64,000 nucleotides of DNA from Actinomycetes bacterium (GCA_021791895.1 JAJYVS010000001.1:107516-171515); one strand, 5' to 3'; numbered from the stretch's first letter, positions 23,602-33,163 are shown. The notes: a model not told the origin generated them from the sequence alone. Translations and numbers: made by a program.

Positions 23602-25053
23602 TTAGCCGCCGGTCGCTCGCCCACCCCCGTCGCTTCGGTTCGGGGCGGGGGCCACGCCGGCCAGCTCGGGCAGGGCCAGCTCGGCCATCCGCCGGGGCGG
23701 ATCCAGCGCCACCAGCGCGAACTCGCTCTTCTGACCACGCCGGAGGACTTCCCGGGCGGCGCGGGGAGGGGGCGAACCGAGACCGGTTAGCGGCGCGTAG
23801 CAGTGGAGGACCCCGCCGTCCGGGAGGGCAACGTCGACCATCGCGCCGTGTGAGGTGAAGGAGGCCACGACCCCCTCGACGGTCGACCCGAGGGGGTGGG
23901 CGGCGACGAACGTGATGAAGGCGAGCGGCTCGTTCACCGCTGGGGGCGGCGCCACTCGCCGGCGCCGCTTGCCGCCCGTGGCGAGCGCTCCGTCCCCGGC
24001 CGAGTCGACCTCGGGTGCTGCCGCGAGCACCTCTTCGGTCGCCTGGTCGATGGCCACCTTGAGCCCGACCGGGGGGGCCGGACGTCGCGCGCTCTTGGTC
24101 GCCTTGGCCGGCGCCTTCTCTTTGACCGGCGCTTTCTCTTTGACCGGCGCCTTCTGCTTGACCGGCGCTTTCTCTTTGACCGGCGCGTGCTGCTCGGCCC
24201 CGTGCTTCTTCACTTCCCGTTTGGCGCTCTTCTTGGCGGCCTTTTCCGGTTGGCCCGTCGATCCCGTGGCCTCGTCGGCAAGAACCGCCTTGCGAGCTCG
24301 CCCTCCGCGCCCGGTACCGGCCTTGGCCGGCTTCGCGCCCTCGGCCCGGAGCGAGGTCCCGCGGGGCTTGGTCGACGACTCCTTGGTGGCGGGGGCGGCC
24401 TTGGCCGGCGCGCGCCCCGGCTGCTCCTCCATCTCGGCCTTCTTGGCCCTCTTGGCCTTCTTGCCCTCGTCGGCGGTCCCGTCGATCTTGGCCCGGCCGG
24501 CCCTGAACGCCCTCCGGAGGGCCTTGGCGACCTCCGCCGCCTTGCGCGGAGCGGAGAGCTCGGCACTCGGCGCGGGCACCTCCTCCGGCTCCTCGGCGGT
24601 CTTGGCCGCCTTCTTGGGGCTTCTCGGCCCCCGGACCGGGCGGCGCGCGGTGAAGATCCAGCCGACCCCGGGGACGGGTTTCCCGCCGATCAGGCGGCCC
24701 TCCTCGAAGAGCCAGGGGTGTTCCTCGTGGAACTCCTGAAAGGAGTCGTTGGAGAGCACGACCGCCCCGGTGCGCTCCGCGATCCGCAGGATGAAGGCGT
24801 CACCCCGGCCGATCGCCCCGGCCGGAGGCGCCACAACCTCCCCGTGCAGTTCGGCCGCCTCGAGCTGGGCCCGCTCGGACGTATCGATGCGGTGGGCGAA
24901 CGAGGCATCGACCACCACCAGGACCTCCGCCGCGGAGTCCTCCGCGGCGTAGGCACGGACCGCCTCGTCCAGCTGGGCGAGGCTCGGAACGGTCCGGCCC
25001 TCGGTGGCGAGGTTGGATCCGTCCACGACGACGAGGTGGGGGGTGGTGGGCAT
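23602..25053 (-). CDS. NYN/Zc3h12a-like RNase with Lys/Ala-rich linker and S1-like domain
   Basis: This 483-residue fusion has an N-terminal PIN-like NYN domain (about 1-145) with acidic motifs VVVDGSNLATEGR, RGDAFILRIAERTG and VLSNDSFQEFHEEH, as in Zc3h12a-type endoribonucleases. Next comes a 200-residue Lys/Ala/Pro/Glu linker with a six-residue repeat (KAPVKE). The C-terminal S1-like OB domain (about 385-465) has LGSTVEGVVASFTSHGAMVD and LHCYAPLTGL. An RNA-degrading or RNA-binding role is likely. GAGG lies 6 nt before the ATG. It is 49 bp downstream of kgd in the same direction. Confidence 0.75.
   Translation of the reverse strand: MPTTPHLVVVDGSNLATEGRTVPSLAQLDEAVRAYAAEDSAAEVLVVVDASFAHRIDTSERAQLEAAELHGEVVAPPAGAIGRGDAFILRIAERTGAVVLSNDSFQEFHEEHPWLFEEGRLIGGKPVPGVGWIFTARRPVRGPRSPKKAAKTAEEPEEVPAPSAELSAPRKAAEVAKALRRAFRAGRAKIDGTADEGKKAKRAKKAEMEEQPGRAPAKAAPATKESSTKPRGTSLRAEGAKPAKAGTGRGGRARKAVLADEATGSTGQPEKAAKKSAKREVKKHGAEQHAPVKEKAPVKQKAPVKEKAPVKEKAPAKATKSARRPAPPVGLKVAIDQATEEVLAAAPEVDSAGDGALATGGKRRRRVAPPPAVNEPLAFITFVAAHPLGSTVEGVVASFTSHGAMVDVALPDGGVLHCYAPLTGLGSPPPRAAREVLRRGQKSEFALVALDPPRRMAELALPELAGVAPAPNRSDGGGRATGG
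24113..24190 (-). repeat. 18-bp coding tandem repeat
   Basis: About four near-identical 18-bp units encode the KAPVKE hexapeptide in the linker of the NYN-S1 protein. It is protein-coding, not a CRISPR or intergenic repeat. Confidence 0.7.
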
Positions 25054-25102
25054 CGGCGACCTCAGTCAAGCACCCGGGCCCCGGTGTCGGCCCTTCCGGC
25101 CG

Positions 25103-28100
25103 TCAGCCGATCGCCCGGTCCAGGAGGTCGGCCTGTTCGAGCGCGTGCTGGGCGGCGCTGCCGGTCGCCGGGCTGGCCGACTCGGGGCGGCTGACGTGCA
25201 CCAGCAGGTAGCGCTCGCGGAGCAGGCGATGCAGCCGACCGTGGACGAAGTTCCATGCGCCCATGTTCTCCGGCTCCTCCTGGAGCCAGAGCAGCTCGGA
25301 GGCGTTGGGGTAGCGGGCCAGGATGCTCTCGATCTCCCGCGCGGGCCACGGGTAGAGCTGCTCCACCCGCACGACCGCGATGGCCTCGCCGGGCAGGGTC
25401 CCGCCGACCCCGATTCGCGCCTGCCGGCGCTCGAGGGCTTCGAAAGCGATCTTCCCGCTGGCGAGGACGACCCGCTTCACCGCCGGGGGGTCGGCGATGA
25501 CCGGGTCGTCGAGCACCGGGGTGAACTCCCCTTCGGCCAGCGCTTCGATCGGCGAACGCGAGGCCACCGCCCGGAGCATCGACTTGGGCGTGATGACGAC
25601 GAGCGGTGGACGACCGGGGCCGAGAACCTGGTCGCGCAGCAGATGGAAGTACTGCGCTGAGGTGGACGGGACGGCCACCCGAAGGTTGGTCCGGGCGCAC
25701 AGGAGGAGGAACCGCTCGATGCGGGCCGAGGAGTGCTCGGGACCCTGGCCCTCATAGCCGTGTGGAAGCAGGAGGGTGAGGGCCGAGTGCTGGCCCCACT
25801 TGTCCTCGGCGGCGACGAGGAAATTGTCGATGACGATCTCGGCGCCGTTCACGAAGTCGCCGAACTGGGCTTCCCAGGCCACGAGGGCCCCCGGGGACTC
25901 GACGGAGTAGCCGTACTCAAATCCGACGGCCGCGTATTCCGAGAGCAGCGAGTCGAGCACGGTGAACCGGCCCGCCCGCCCCTCGTGGACCAGGCGCTCG
26001 ACGTGGGCGAGTGGGACGTACTCCTGCCCGGTCGTGTAGTCGACCAGCACCGCGTGACGCTGGGAGAAGGTGCCCCGCCGGGTGTCCTGGCCCGAGAGGC
26101 GGACGTCGACCCCTTCGGTGAGCAGGCTGCCCAGGGCCATCGCCTCCGCCAGGGCCCAGTCCACGCTCCCGTTCGCGACCAGTCGGTCGCGCTGCGCGAA
26201 CTGTCGTTCCAGCTTGGGGTGGAGCGAGAAGGAGTCCGGAACGCTGCGAACCACCCGGGCGAGGTCCAAGAGCATCCCGACCGGCACTCCGGTCGACACC
26301 GGCACGAGCGGGGTTGGCGCCTCGGGCACCACCAGTTCGGCCGGGTGTGCCGGCTCCGCCCGGACCTCGTCCAGTGCCGACTGGAGCCGGGCGTTGAAGT
26401 CGTCCAGCGCCTTCTCGGCCTCCTCCAGGGTGATGTCGCCCCGTCGCACGAGTGCCTCGGTGTAGAGCTTGCGGACCGACCGCTTGGCGTCGATGCGCTT
26501 GTACATGAGGGGCTGGGTGTAGCTGGGATCGTCACCCTCGTTGTGGCCGTGGCGCCGGTAACAGACAAGGTCGATGACCACGTCCTTGTGGAACTCCTGG
26601 CGGAACCCGAAGGCCAGACGGGCGGCCCGCACGCAGGCCTCGGGGTCGTCACCGTTCACGTGCAGGATCGGCGCCTGGACCATCTTGGCCACGTCGGTGG
26701 GATAGACCGAGGTCCGGGCGGCCTGCGGGGCGGTCGTGAACCCGAGCTGGTTGTTGATCACCACGTGCACGGTGCCCCCGGTGCGGTAGCCGGCCAGGCC
26801 CGAAAGGTTCAGGGTCTCGGCCACCACCCCTTGCCCGGCGAACGCGGCGTCCCCGTGCACCAGGAGGGCGAGGATCGGGTAGTCGTCCTCTGGGTCAGAG
26901 GTCCCTGACGTGCCGTCGGTGCTCTGGGTGACGACCCGGTCCTGCTTCGCCCGGGCCATGCCTTCGACCACCGGGTCGACCGCCTCAAGGTGCGAGGGGT
27001 TCGACGCCATGGTGACCGGCAACGGGGTTCCCGAGCGGGCCACGAACTTGCCGCTCGCGCCCTTGTGGTACTTCACGTCGCCCGAACCCTGGACCGACTC
27101 GGGGTCGAGGTTCCCCTCGAACTCCTCGAAGATCTCCCGGTACGACTTCCCGACCAGGTTGGCCAGGACGTTCAGCCGGCCTCGATGGGCCATCCCGAGG
27201 ACGACCTCGGCGCATCCGGCGTCGGCCGCCTCGTTGAGCACCGTGTCGAGCAGGACCACCGCGGACTCCGCCCCCTCGAGGCCGAAGCGTTTCTGGCCGA
27301 CATAGCGGGTGTGCAGGAACCGCTCGAAGGCCTCGGCCGCATTCAGCCGGTCGAGGATGTGCCGCTGCTCCCCGGCGTCGAGCCGCTGGGGGACCCCTTC
27401 GACGTGCTCTTGGATCCAGCGCTTCTGCACCGGGTCGGCGATGTGCATGTACTCGATCCCGAGCGTGCGGCAGTAGGCCTCGCGCAGGATGTGGAGGATC
27501 TCGTCGAGGGTGGCGACGTCGCGACCGGCGAGCCCGTCGGCGGCGAAACGCCTGGGGAGGTCCCAGATCGTCAGCCCGTGGGTGAGGGGATCCAGTTCGG
27601 GGTGCGAGCGTGTCGGCTCGACCTCCAACGGATCGAGATTGGCGATCAGGTGGCCCCGGACGCGGTACATGTTGATGAGCGACTGGACGTGGACCTGTTT
27701 CACCACCCGCTGACTGGCGGCGTCGACCTCGAGGCCGGCGCTCGCGTCGGCGCGCCAACGGGCGGGCTCGTAGGGGATCCCCATGGACTCGAAGACGGCG
27801 TCGTAGAAGCCGTCCTCCCCGGCCAAGAGTTCGACGATCTTGGCCAGGAACAGCCCCGACTCGGCCCCCTGGATGATCCGGTGATCGTAGGTCGAGGTGA
27901 GGGTCACCACCTTGCCGACGCCCAGCTCGGCGAGCACCGCCGGGTCGGCCGCCTCGAAGCCGGCCGGGTAGCCGATCGAACCCACCCCGATGATCGCCCC
28001 TTGGCCCGGCATGAGCCTCGGCACCGACTGCACCGTGCCGAGCGTGCCGGGGTTGGTCAGCGACACGGTCGTGCCGACGAAGTCGTCGGGGGTGATCCGG

Positions 28101-28849
28101 TTCCCGTGGACCTTGCGGATCAGCTCCTCGTAGGCGAGGACGAAGCTCCGGAAGTCGAGGGTGTCGGCGTCCTTCACGCAGGGCACGAGCAACGTCCGCG
28201 ACCCGTCTGCCCGGGCGACGTCGACGGCCAGTCCGAGACCGACATGGGGGTGTCGCAGGACCCCCGGGGTGCCCTTCCCGTCGACGTCGGGAACGAAGCT
28301 GGCGTTGAGGGCGGGAACGGCCACGAGCGCCCGGACCACCGCGTAGCCGATCAGGTGGGTGAAGCTGACCTTGGCGCCGGTGGTCCGGGCCAGCTGGTCG
28401 TTGAGGACCTGGCGGTTGATCTCGAGCAAACGGGCGGGCACCGTCCGAACGCTGGTGGCCGTCGGTACCCCCAGGCTGGCCTCCATGTTGGCGGCGATCC
28501 GGGAGGCCGCTCCGCGCAGCACCACCGGCTCGGGCCTGGCGGGGGTGGTCGGGGCCGGGGTGGACGGGGCGGAACGTCCCGGTGCCTCGGGGCCGGGTGC
28601 CCCCGTACCGGGCGGCTGTCCCTCGGTCTCCGGTCGGGTGCGGCCGGGAGCCGGGGCCGGCACCGGCGCCGGCCGATAGTCGTCGAAGAACTCCTTCCAG
28701 CTCTCGCTGACCGACATCGGGTCGGCCAGGAAGCGCTCGAACATGTCGTCGACGAGCCAGGCGTTGGGCCCGAACGACCCGCGCCCTCGATCGGGTCCGA
28801 CGGGTCCGTTTCCATCGGCGACGCGCTCGGAACCTCTCGCGTCAACCAT
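25103..28849 (-). CDS. kgd: Multifunctional 2-oxoglutarate decarboxylase/dehydrogenase E1-E2 (KGD type)
   Basis: This 1248-residue single-chain enzyme is typical of Actinobacteria and serves the 2-oxoglutarate step of the TCA cycle. The order is a short N-terminal helix (SWKEFFDDYRP), a Pro-rich linker (60-105), an E2-type acyltransferase domain with TSTYDHRIIQGAESG at its end (to about 340), then the ThDP-dependent E1 region. The E1 region includes ILHVNGDDPEACVRAARLAF, CYRRHGHNEGDDPSYTQPLM, and the transketolase-like VLVDYTTGQEYVPLAHV. There is no lipoyl domain, as in mycobacterial KGD. ATG 28849 has TAGGGT 6 nt upstream. GarA-like control is known in relatives, but no regulator is seen here. 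Confidence 0.95.
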   Translation of the reverse strand: MVDARGSERVADGNGPVGPDRGRGSFGPNAWLVDDMFERFLADPMSVSESWKEFFDDYRPAPVPAPAPGRTRPETEGQPPGTGAPGPEAPGRSAPSTPAPTTPARPEPVVLRGAASRIAANMEASLGVPTATSVRTVPARLLEINRQVLNDQLARTTGAKVSFTHLIGYAVVRALVAVPALNASFVPDVDGKGTPGVLRHPHVGLGLAVDVARADGSRTLLVPCVKDADTLDFRSFVLAYEELIRKVHGNRITPDDFVGTTVSLTNPGTLGTVQSVPRLMPGQGAIIGVGSIGYPAGFEAADPAVLAELGVGKVVTLTSTYDHRIIQGAESGLFLAKIVELLAGEDGFYDAVFESMGIPYEPARWRADASAGLEVDAASQRVVKQVHVQSLINMYRVRGHLIANLDPLEVEPTRSHPELDPLTHGLTIWDLPRRFAADGLAGRDVATLDEILHILREAYCRTLGIEYMHIADPVQKRWIQEHVEGVPQRLDAGEQRHILDRLNAAEAFERFLHTRYVGQKRFGLEGAESAVVLLDTVLNEAADAGCAEVVLGMAHRGRLNVLANLVGKSYREIFEEFEGNLDPESVQGSGDVKYHKGASGKFVARSGTPLPVTMASNPSHLEAVDPVVEGMARAKQDRVVTQSTDGTSGTSDPEDDYPILALLVHGDAAFAGQGVVAETLNLSGLAGYRTGGTVHVVINNQLGFTTAPQAARTSVYPTDVAKMVQAPILHVNGDDPEACVRAARLAFGFRQEFHKDVVIDLVCYRRHGHNEGDDPSYTQPLMYKRIDAKRSVRKLYTEALVRRGDITLEEAEKALDDFNARLQSALDEVRAEPAHPAELVVPEAPTPLVPVSTGVPVGMLLDLARVVRSVPDSFSLHPKLERQFAQRDRLVANGSVDWALAEAMALGSLLTEGVDVRLSGQDTRRGTFSQRHAVLVDYTTGQEYVPLAHVERLVHEGRAGRFTVLDSLLSEYAAVGFEYGYSVESPGALVAWEAQFGDFVNGAEIVIDNFLVAAEDKWGQHSALTLLLPHGYEGQGPEHSSARIERFLLLCARTNLRVAVPSTSAQYFHLLRDQVLGPGRPPLVVITPKSMLRAVASRSPIEALAEGEFTPVLDDPVIADPPAVKRVVLASGKIAFEALERRQARIGVGGTLPGEAIAVVRVEQLYPWPAREIESILARYPNASELLWLQEEPENMGAWNFVHGRLHRLLRERYLLVHVSRPESASPATGSAAQHALEQADLLDRAIG

Positions 28850-28855
28850 GTCCCC

Positions 28856-28861
28856 ACCCTA
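28856..28861 (-). promoter_or_regulatory. -10 box (TAGGGT), leaderless promoter of kgd
   Basis: TAGGGT ends 6 nt before the ATG at 28849, so the four-gene kgd transcript probably begins at or next to its start codon. Confidence 0.5.
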
Positions 28862-28948
28862 ACCGGGCCCTTGGCCCGAACGGCGCGAACAGGGCGGATA
28901 CCGCCAATTGGTCGTTTCCGAGGCGACGTTCGGTATCGTGTGGGCCTC

Positions 28949-29749
28949 GTGAGCTACCCGGCCGGACTCTTCGTCGTTGACCGCCCCGTCGGGTCGGGCT
29001 ATTTGGACGACGAGCCGCCGCGGCCCGGACCGGTGGTGATCCTGGTGCACGGCACCTTGGATCGGGCCAACAGCTTCCGACGGGCCACGCGGCGCCTCGA
29101 CGACATGCGGGTCGTCAGCTATGACCGGCGGGGATACCAAGAGTCGCGCAGCACCGAGCCACCGGTCGGGATCGAGGGCCACGTCGAGGACCTCCTCGGG
29201 ATCCTGCACGAGGTCGGCGGCCGGCCGGTCGTGGTCGGCCACAGCCTCGGCGGGGTGGTGGCGATCGGTGCCGCGCTGACCGAGCCCGACCGGGTCGCCG
29301 CGATCGGGGCGTTCGAGCCGCCCATGCGCTGGATCCCGGTGGAGGGCCGGGAGTCGACCCAGGGCTCGTTCCTCACGAGCGAGGACCCCGATGCCGCGGT
29401 CGAGGCTTTCTTCCGGGGACGAGTGGGGGACGCCGCATGGGACCGCCTCGAGCCTGCCGCCAAGGCCGACCGACTGGCCGACGGCCCAGCGCTGATGGCC
29501 GAGCTGGCCTCGTTGAACGGACCGGCACTCTTCGACGTCACCAAACTCGAGGTCCCGGTCGTCTTCGGAGGCGGGGGCGCCTCGGACCAGTTCCACAAGG
29601 AGAACGTGGCCTGGCTGGCCAGCCACGTCCCGGGTGCCCAGAAGATCGAGATCCCCGAGGCGGGTCACGGAGCCCACCTCACCCACCCCGACGCCTTTGC
29701 CGGTTTCGTCCGAGCCGCCGTGGCCCTCGCCGACGGGGCCGATCACTGA
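28949..29749 (+). CDS. Alpha/beta hydrolase
   Basis: This 266-residue hydrolase has VVILVHGTLDRANSF, VVSYDRRGYQES, the nucleophile elbow VVVGHSLGGVVAIGA (Ser in G-H-S-L-G) and catalytic His in EAGHGAHLTHPD. It is closest in style to small esterases or haloperoxidase-like hydrolases; the substrate is unknown. GTG 28949 is adopted, with TATCGT nine nt upstream; GTG 28940 is an alternative. It is divergent from kgd by 99 bp and precedes a permease in the same frame and direction. Confidence 0.82.
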   Translation: MSYPAGLFVVDRPVGSGYLDDEPPRPGPVVILVHGTLDRANSFRRATRRLDDMRVVSYDRRGYQESRSTEPPVGIEGHVEDLLGILHEVGGRPVVVGHSLGGVVAIGAALTEPDRVAAIGAFEPPMRWIPVEGRESTQGSFLTSEDPDAAVEAFFRGRVGDAAWDRLEPAAKADRLADGPALMAELASLNGPALFDVTKLEVPVVFGGGGASDQFHKENVAWLASHVPGAQKIEIPEAGHGAHLTHPDAFAGFVRAAVALADGADH

Positions 29750-29812
29750 GCGCCATTCCTGGCCTCTCTCCCTGACCGCTCACCGGGGATCCCGCTCGGC
29801 CCGATCAGCTGG

Positions 29813-30928
29813 GTGGTCATGGTCGTCGGCGGGCTGGGGGCGCTGGTGGCCGCCGGTCTCGACCCCTCGGCGACTCAAGCGGCGGCAGGGCAGGACTGGC
29901 CGCCGTTCGTCCTCGTCACCGGCCTCCTCCTGGTCGGCATGGTCGCACGGGAGGAAGGCCTCTTCGACCGGGCCGGCACCTTCGTCGCCCGGGTCGGCAG
30001 GAGCGGCATGGCGCTCCTCGGCGCCACCGCCCTGCTGGTCGCGGTCGTGACCGTGACCCTCAACCTCGACACCGCGGTGACCTTTCTCACCCCGGTCGTT
30101 CTCGCGGCCTCGCGCCACCTGCGACGCGATCCCGAGCCGTTCCTCTACCTCGTGGTGGCGATGGCCAACGGGGCGTCGCTGCTGCTGCCGGGGTCGAACC
30201 TGACCAACCTCATCGTGCTGCTGGACACCCACCACCTCGGCGCCTCCTTCGTGGCCCGGGTGGGCACGGCGTGGCTCGCGTCGAGCGTGACCGTCGTCGT
30301 GGTGGTCGCCCTGGTGCACCATCGGCGAATCTCCGAGATCCGAACTGGACTCGACGACTGGCGGGTGCCGACGGCGTCGGCTCCGTTGCCGGCCGTGATC
30401 GCAATCGTCATCTCGGTGGTCGCCATGCTCGCCCTGCCGGCCGATGTCGCCGCACCCGGGGTCGCGGCGGTCGGCGTCGCTCTGGCCTGGCCGCGTGGCG
30501 CGGGGGGGAAGGCGAAGGCATCGAGGAGGATCGGACAGCTCAACGCGCCGTTGCTGATCGGGCTGCTCGGGGCGGCCTGCGCGCTCGGGGCCCTCGGCCG
30601 GGCGTGGTCCGGACCGTCCCACCTATTGGCCCACGCAGGGACGTGGCAGACGGCCGGCATCGGTGCGGCGGCGGCGGCCGTGGTCAACAACCTGCCGGCA
30701 GCCTCGCTCCTCGCCGCACGACCGATCGCCCACGCCAGCGCCCTCTTGGTCGGTCTCAACCTCGGACCGAACCTCGTCGTGTCGGGATCGCTGGCCGGGG
30801 TGCTCTGGCTCCAGTCAGCCCGGGCCGCCGGGTGGCGCCCCTCACTCCGGCGGTTCAGCCTCCTCGGGTTGGTCATGGTCCCCGTCACCATGGCGGCTGC
30901 GCTGGGCGCGCTCTCCTCGGCCCACTGA
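29813..30928 (+). CDS. SLC13/ArsB-like membrane permease
   Basis: This 371-residue polytopic protein has about ten hydrophobic segments. Two related reentrant motifs, GSNLTNLIVLL and VVNNLPAASLLAA, are characteristic of the ion-transporter superfamily containing ArsB, NhaD and DASS/SLC13 carriers. The N-terminus TMs include VVMVVGGLGALVAAGL. The substrate (arsenite, Na+/H+ or an anion) cannot be chosen; no ars genes are near. GTG 29813 is the first good start after the upstream hydrolase. The 371 residues are shorter than the usual 420 or so, suggesting one or two missing helices. Confidence 0.72.
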   Translation: MVMVVGGLGALVAAGLDPSATQAAAGQDWPPFVLVTGLLLVGMVAREEGLFDRAGTFVARVGRSGMALLGATALLVAVVTVTLNLDTAVTFLTPVVLAASRHLRRDPEPFLYLVVAMANGASLLLPGSNLTNLIVLLDTHHLGASFVARVGTAWLASSVTVVVVVALVHHRRISEIRTGLDDWRVPTASAPLPAVIAIVISVVAMLALPADVAAPGVAAVGVALAWPRGAGGKAKASRRIGQLNAPLLIGLLGAACALGALGRAWSGPSHLLAHAGTWQTAGIGAAAAAVVNNLPAASLLAARPIAHASALLVGLNLGPNLVVSGSLAGVLWLQSARAAGWRPSLRRFSLLGLVMVPVTMAAALGALSSAH

Positions 30929-30942
30929 CCGAATCGGTCGCG

Positions 30943-31899
30943 TCAGGGGTTCGCCGCTCTCGGGCCGGGGATCTCGGCCGGCCCCGGGATCTCGGCCTGG
31001 GCGTGCTGGGACCGCCACCGCAACAGCAGGTACACCTGGTCGTCGGATTCGGTGGTCTTCACCCCCCGAACGAGGGGGGACCGGCACAAGAGCAGCGCCC
31101 CGGCGAACATCACCAGGAGCGACAGCGCCTCGAGGGGGCCCCAGGCGCCCGAGGTGCGGAGCTGGTCGCCGAAGAGGCTGACACCGATCAGGATGCTGGC
31201 CAGGGGATCCACCATCACGAGGGTCGATTGCGACGCGGCGATCGGCCCGGCGTGGAAGGCGTTCTGGGCGAGGAAGAGGGAGACGACCCCGCAGACCGCC
31301 AGGGCGTAGGTCTCCCAGTGGCGGAGGAGCGAGGCCCAGTCGTGAGCGGCGTAGGTCGAGACGACCTTGGTCAGCGACGCGGTGAACGCGAACCCGATCG
31401 CGCTCGCCGATCCGAACATCGCGGCCCTGCGCCAACGCGAGCCACGCGTCGCAAGAAGAACGGCCACCGCGGCGGCACCGGCGCAGGACAGGCCGACCTC
31501 GAGCCACTCCGACGCCGTGGGCACGATGTTTCCTCCGCCCGGCGACGCGAAGATGAGAAACCCGGCCAGGCCGCCCGCCGTGGCCAGGGTCCCGACCCAC
31601 TCGCGCCAACCGATCCGGAACCCGAAGGACGAGCCGAGCAGGAAGACAAGGAACAGCAGTTCGGTGGTCAAGATCGGCTGGACCTGGGTGAGACGGCCGA
31701 AGTGCAGCGCCACCGCCTGCATGAGGAAGGACATGACCATCACCACGAACCCGGCCAGCCAGATGCCGCGCCGCAACGCGTGGGTCAGCAGGCTCACTCG
31801 CAAGGTCGTGCGGTCGGGCGCGTCCTCCACACCCATCCGCTGCAGAATGCTCGTCAGCGCATTGGCGAAGGCGGCCCCGAGAGCCAGGACGTACACCAT
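30943..31899 (-). CDS. DMT superfamily (EamA-like) transporter
   Basis: This 318-residue protein has about ten hydrophobic helices in two similar halves. It begins MVYVLALGAAFANALTSILQ and has the usual second-half start AAMFGSASAIGFAFTASLTK and LVMVDPLASILIGVSLFGDQ. Members export or import metabolites; the substrate is unknown. GAGGA lies close before the ATG. It follows rnhB by 7 nt, in a rpiB-rnhB-transporter unit, and is convergent with the permease. Confidence 0.82.
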   Translation of the reverse strand: MVYVLALGAAFANALTSILQRMGVEDAPDRTTLRVSLLTHALRRGIWLAGFVVMVMSFLMQAVALHFGRLTQVQPILTTELLFLVFLLGSSFGFRIGWREWVGTLATAGGLAGFLIFASPGGGNIVPTASEWLEVGLSCAGAAAVAVLLATRGSRWRRAAMFGSASAIGFAFTASLTKVVSTYAAHDWASLLRHWETYALAVCGVVSLFLAQNAFHAGPIAASQSTLVMVDPLASILIGVSLFGDQLRTSGAWGPLEALSLLVMFAGALLLCRSPLVRGVKTTESDDQVYLLLRWRSQHAQAEIPGPAEIPGPRAANP

Positions 31900-31906
31900 G
31901 GCGTCC

Positions 31907-32713
31907 TCATGTTAGAGGTGGCGCCGGCGAAAGAGCGGGGGAAGTAGACCTCAGCGCACCGTCGCTCCAGGGGATCCCGTTCACGAAGGCCCAGCTCCGG
32001 CGATGGATGGCAGAGAGGCCGTAGCCGCGCAGTGCCCGCTTGTGGGCGCTCGAAGGGTAGCCCTTGTTCTCCTCGAACTGGTAGGCGGGGTAGTGGGGCG
32101 CCTCGCTGCGCATGAGCCGGTCCCGTACCACCTTCGCCAGTACCGAGGCCGCCGAGACCGCGGCGCACCGGGCGTCGCCGTCGACGACCGGCACCACCTT
32201 GGCCGGTGGGGAAACGTCGGGAAGGTCCGGCCGCGCGAGGTCCTCACCCTGCGCGCCCAGTTCGAGCTGCACCGGAGGCTCCCTCAGCAGGTCGTAGGGC
32301 CCGTCGACGACCAGCGCGTCGGGGACGACCGCCAGCCCGGCAAGCGCCCGGTAGGCAGCCAGCCGGAGTGCGGCGGTCATGCCCCACCGGTCGCACTCGG
32401 CCGGGCTGGCATGACCGACGGCCCAGCAGGCGCACCATGCGGCGACGTCGTCGAAGATCGCCTCCCTCCGGACCTCGTGGAGGAGCTTGGAGTCCCGGAG
32501 CCACCGCGGCATGTTCCGACGGGTGATCCCGTGCGGGAGCACGGTAACCCCGACGCTGAGCGGCCCGGCCCACGCTCCCCGGCCGACCTCGTCCATACCC
32601 CCGACCCATTGGTGCCCGCTCTTCCACAGCGCCCGCTCCGCGTCGAGCGTCGGGCGAACGCTCGGGGGCCGGGCTCCGCCGCTTGGAGCCCCGTGGCTGG
32701 CCCGGACGCCCAC
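31907..32713 (-). CDS. rnhB: Ribonuclease HII
   Basis: This 268-residue protein removes ribonucleotides from DNA-RNA hybrids. It has the type 2 RNase H signature GGMDEVGRGAWAGPLSVGVT (D-E-x-G-R-G), RDSKLLHEVRRE, ALVVDGP (catalytic Asp) and AAVSAASVLAKVVRDRLM. The RPxx-rich N-terminal 40 residues are a non-conserved extension. GTG 32713 is 6 nt after the rpiB stop, with GAGGGG close upstream. The C-terminal tail is Ser/Pro-rich. Confidence 0.92.
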   Translation of the reverse strand: MGVRASHGAPSGGARPPSVRPTLDAERALWKSGHQWVGGMDEVGRGAWAGPLSVGVTVLPHGITRRNMPRWLRDSKLLHEVRREAIFDDVAAWCACWAVGHASPAECDRWGMTAALRLAAYRALAGLAVVPDALVVDGPYDLLREPPVQLELGAQGEDLARPDLPDVSPPAKVVPVVDGDARCAAVSAASVLAKVVRDRLMRSEAPHYPAYQFEENKGYPSSAHKRALRGYGLSAIHRRSWAFVNGIPWSDGALRSTSPALSPAPPLT

Positions 32714-32719
32714 GACCCC

Positions 32720-33157
32720 TCAGCCGGTCGGGCTCTCGCGCCGCCCGAGTCGGTCCAGCGACGCGACGAACTCGGTCTCGGAACGATCGAAGGGGGTCGA
32801 CACGAACGCGTCGACCATCTCCTCGGCAACGGTCTGCGACGTGAGACGGAGGCCGAAGGCGAGCACGTTGGCGTCGTTCCACCGCCGAGCCCCGCGGGCG
32901 GTCTCGGCGTCGGTGCACAACGCCGCCCGAGCTCCCGGGACCTTGTTCGCCGCCATGGCGACTCCGGTCCCGGTCCAACAGCACACCACCCCCATGGCCG
33001 CATCGCCGTCGGTGACGGCCCGGCCCACGGCGGCACCGGCTTCCGGCCAAGGGGCGCCGTCGGCGACCACGACCACCTCGTGGCCGGCCGCCTGCAGATG
33101 GGACCGCAGGGCCTCGACGAGGGGGGCCCGCTCGTCGGTCCCGAGCGCGATCCGCAT
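32720..33157 (-). CDS. rpiB: Ribose-5-phosphate isomerase B
   Basis: This 145-residue RpiB/LacAB-type isomerase interconverts ribose-5-P and ribulose-5-P. It begins MRIALGTDERAPLVEALRSHL and has VVCCWTGTGVAMAANKVPGARAALC, corresponding to the family's G-x-G-x-S/A-x-A-N-K segment, and NDANVLAFGLRL. ATG 33157 is preceded by TATCTT at leaderless spacing. It is the first gene of the rpiB-rnhB-DMT unit. Confidence 0.9.
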   Translation of the reverse strand: MRIALGTDERAPLVEALRSHLQAAGHEVVVVADGAPWPEAGAAVGRAVTDGDAAMGVVCCWTGTGVAMAANKVPGARAALCTDAETARGARRWNDANVLAFGLRLTSQTVAEEMVDAFVSTPFDRSETEFVASLDRLGRRESPTG

Positions 33158-33163
33158 CAGCCA

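Noticed and set aside
26990..28940. Extended upstream part of a 919-codon plus-strand frame over kgd
   Set aside because: Only the last 266 codons encode a hydrolase; the upstream part is antisense to kgd and has shadow composition.
29813..30928. Naming the permease arsB
   Set aside because: Only the superfamily fold is supported; there is no ArsR, ArsC or ArsA gene nearby and the protein is short.
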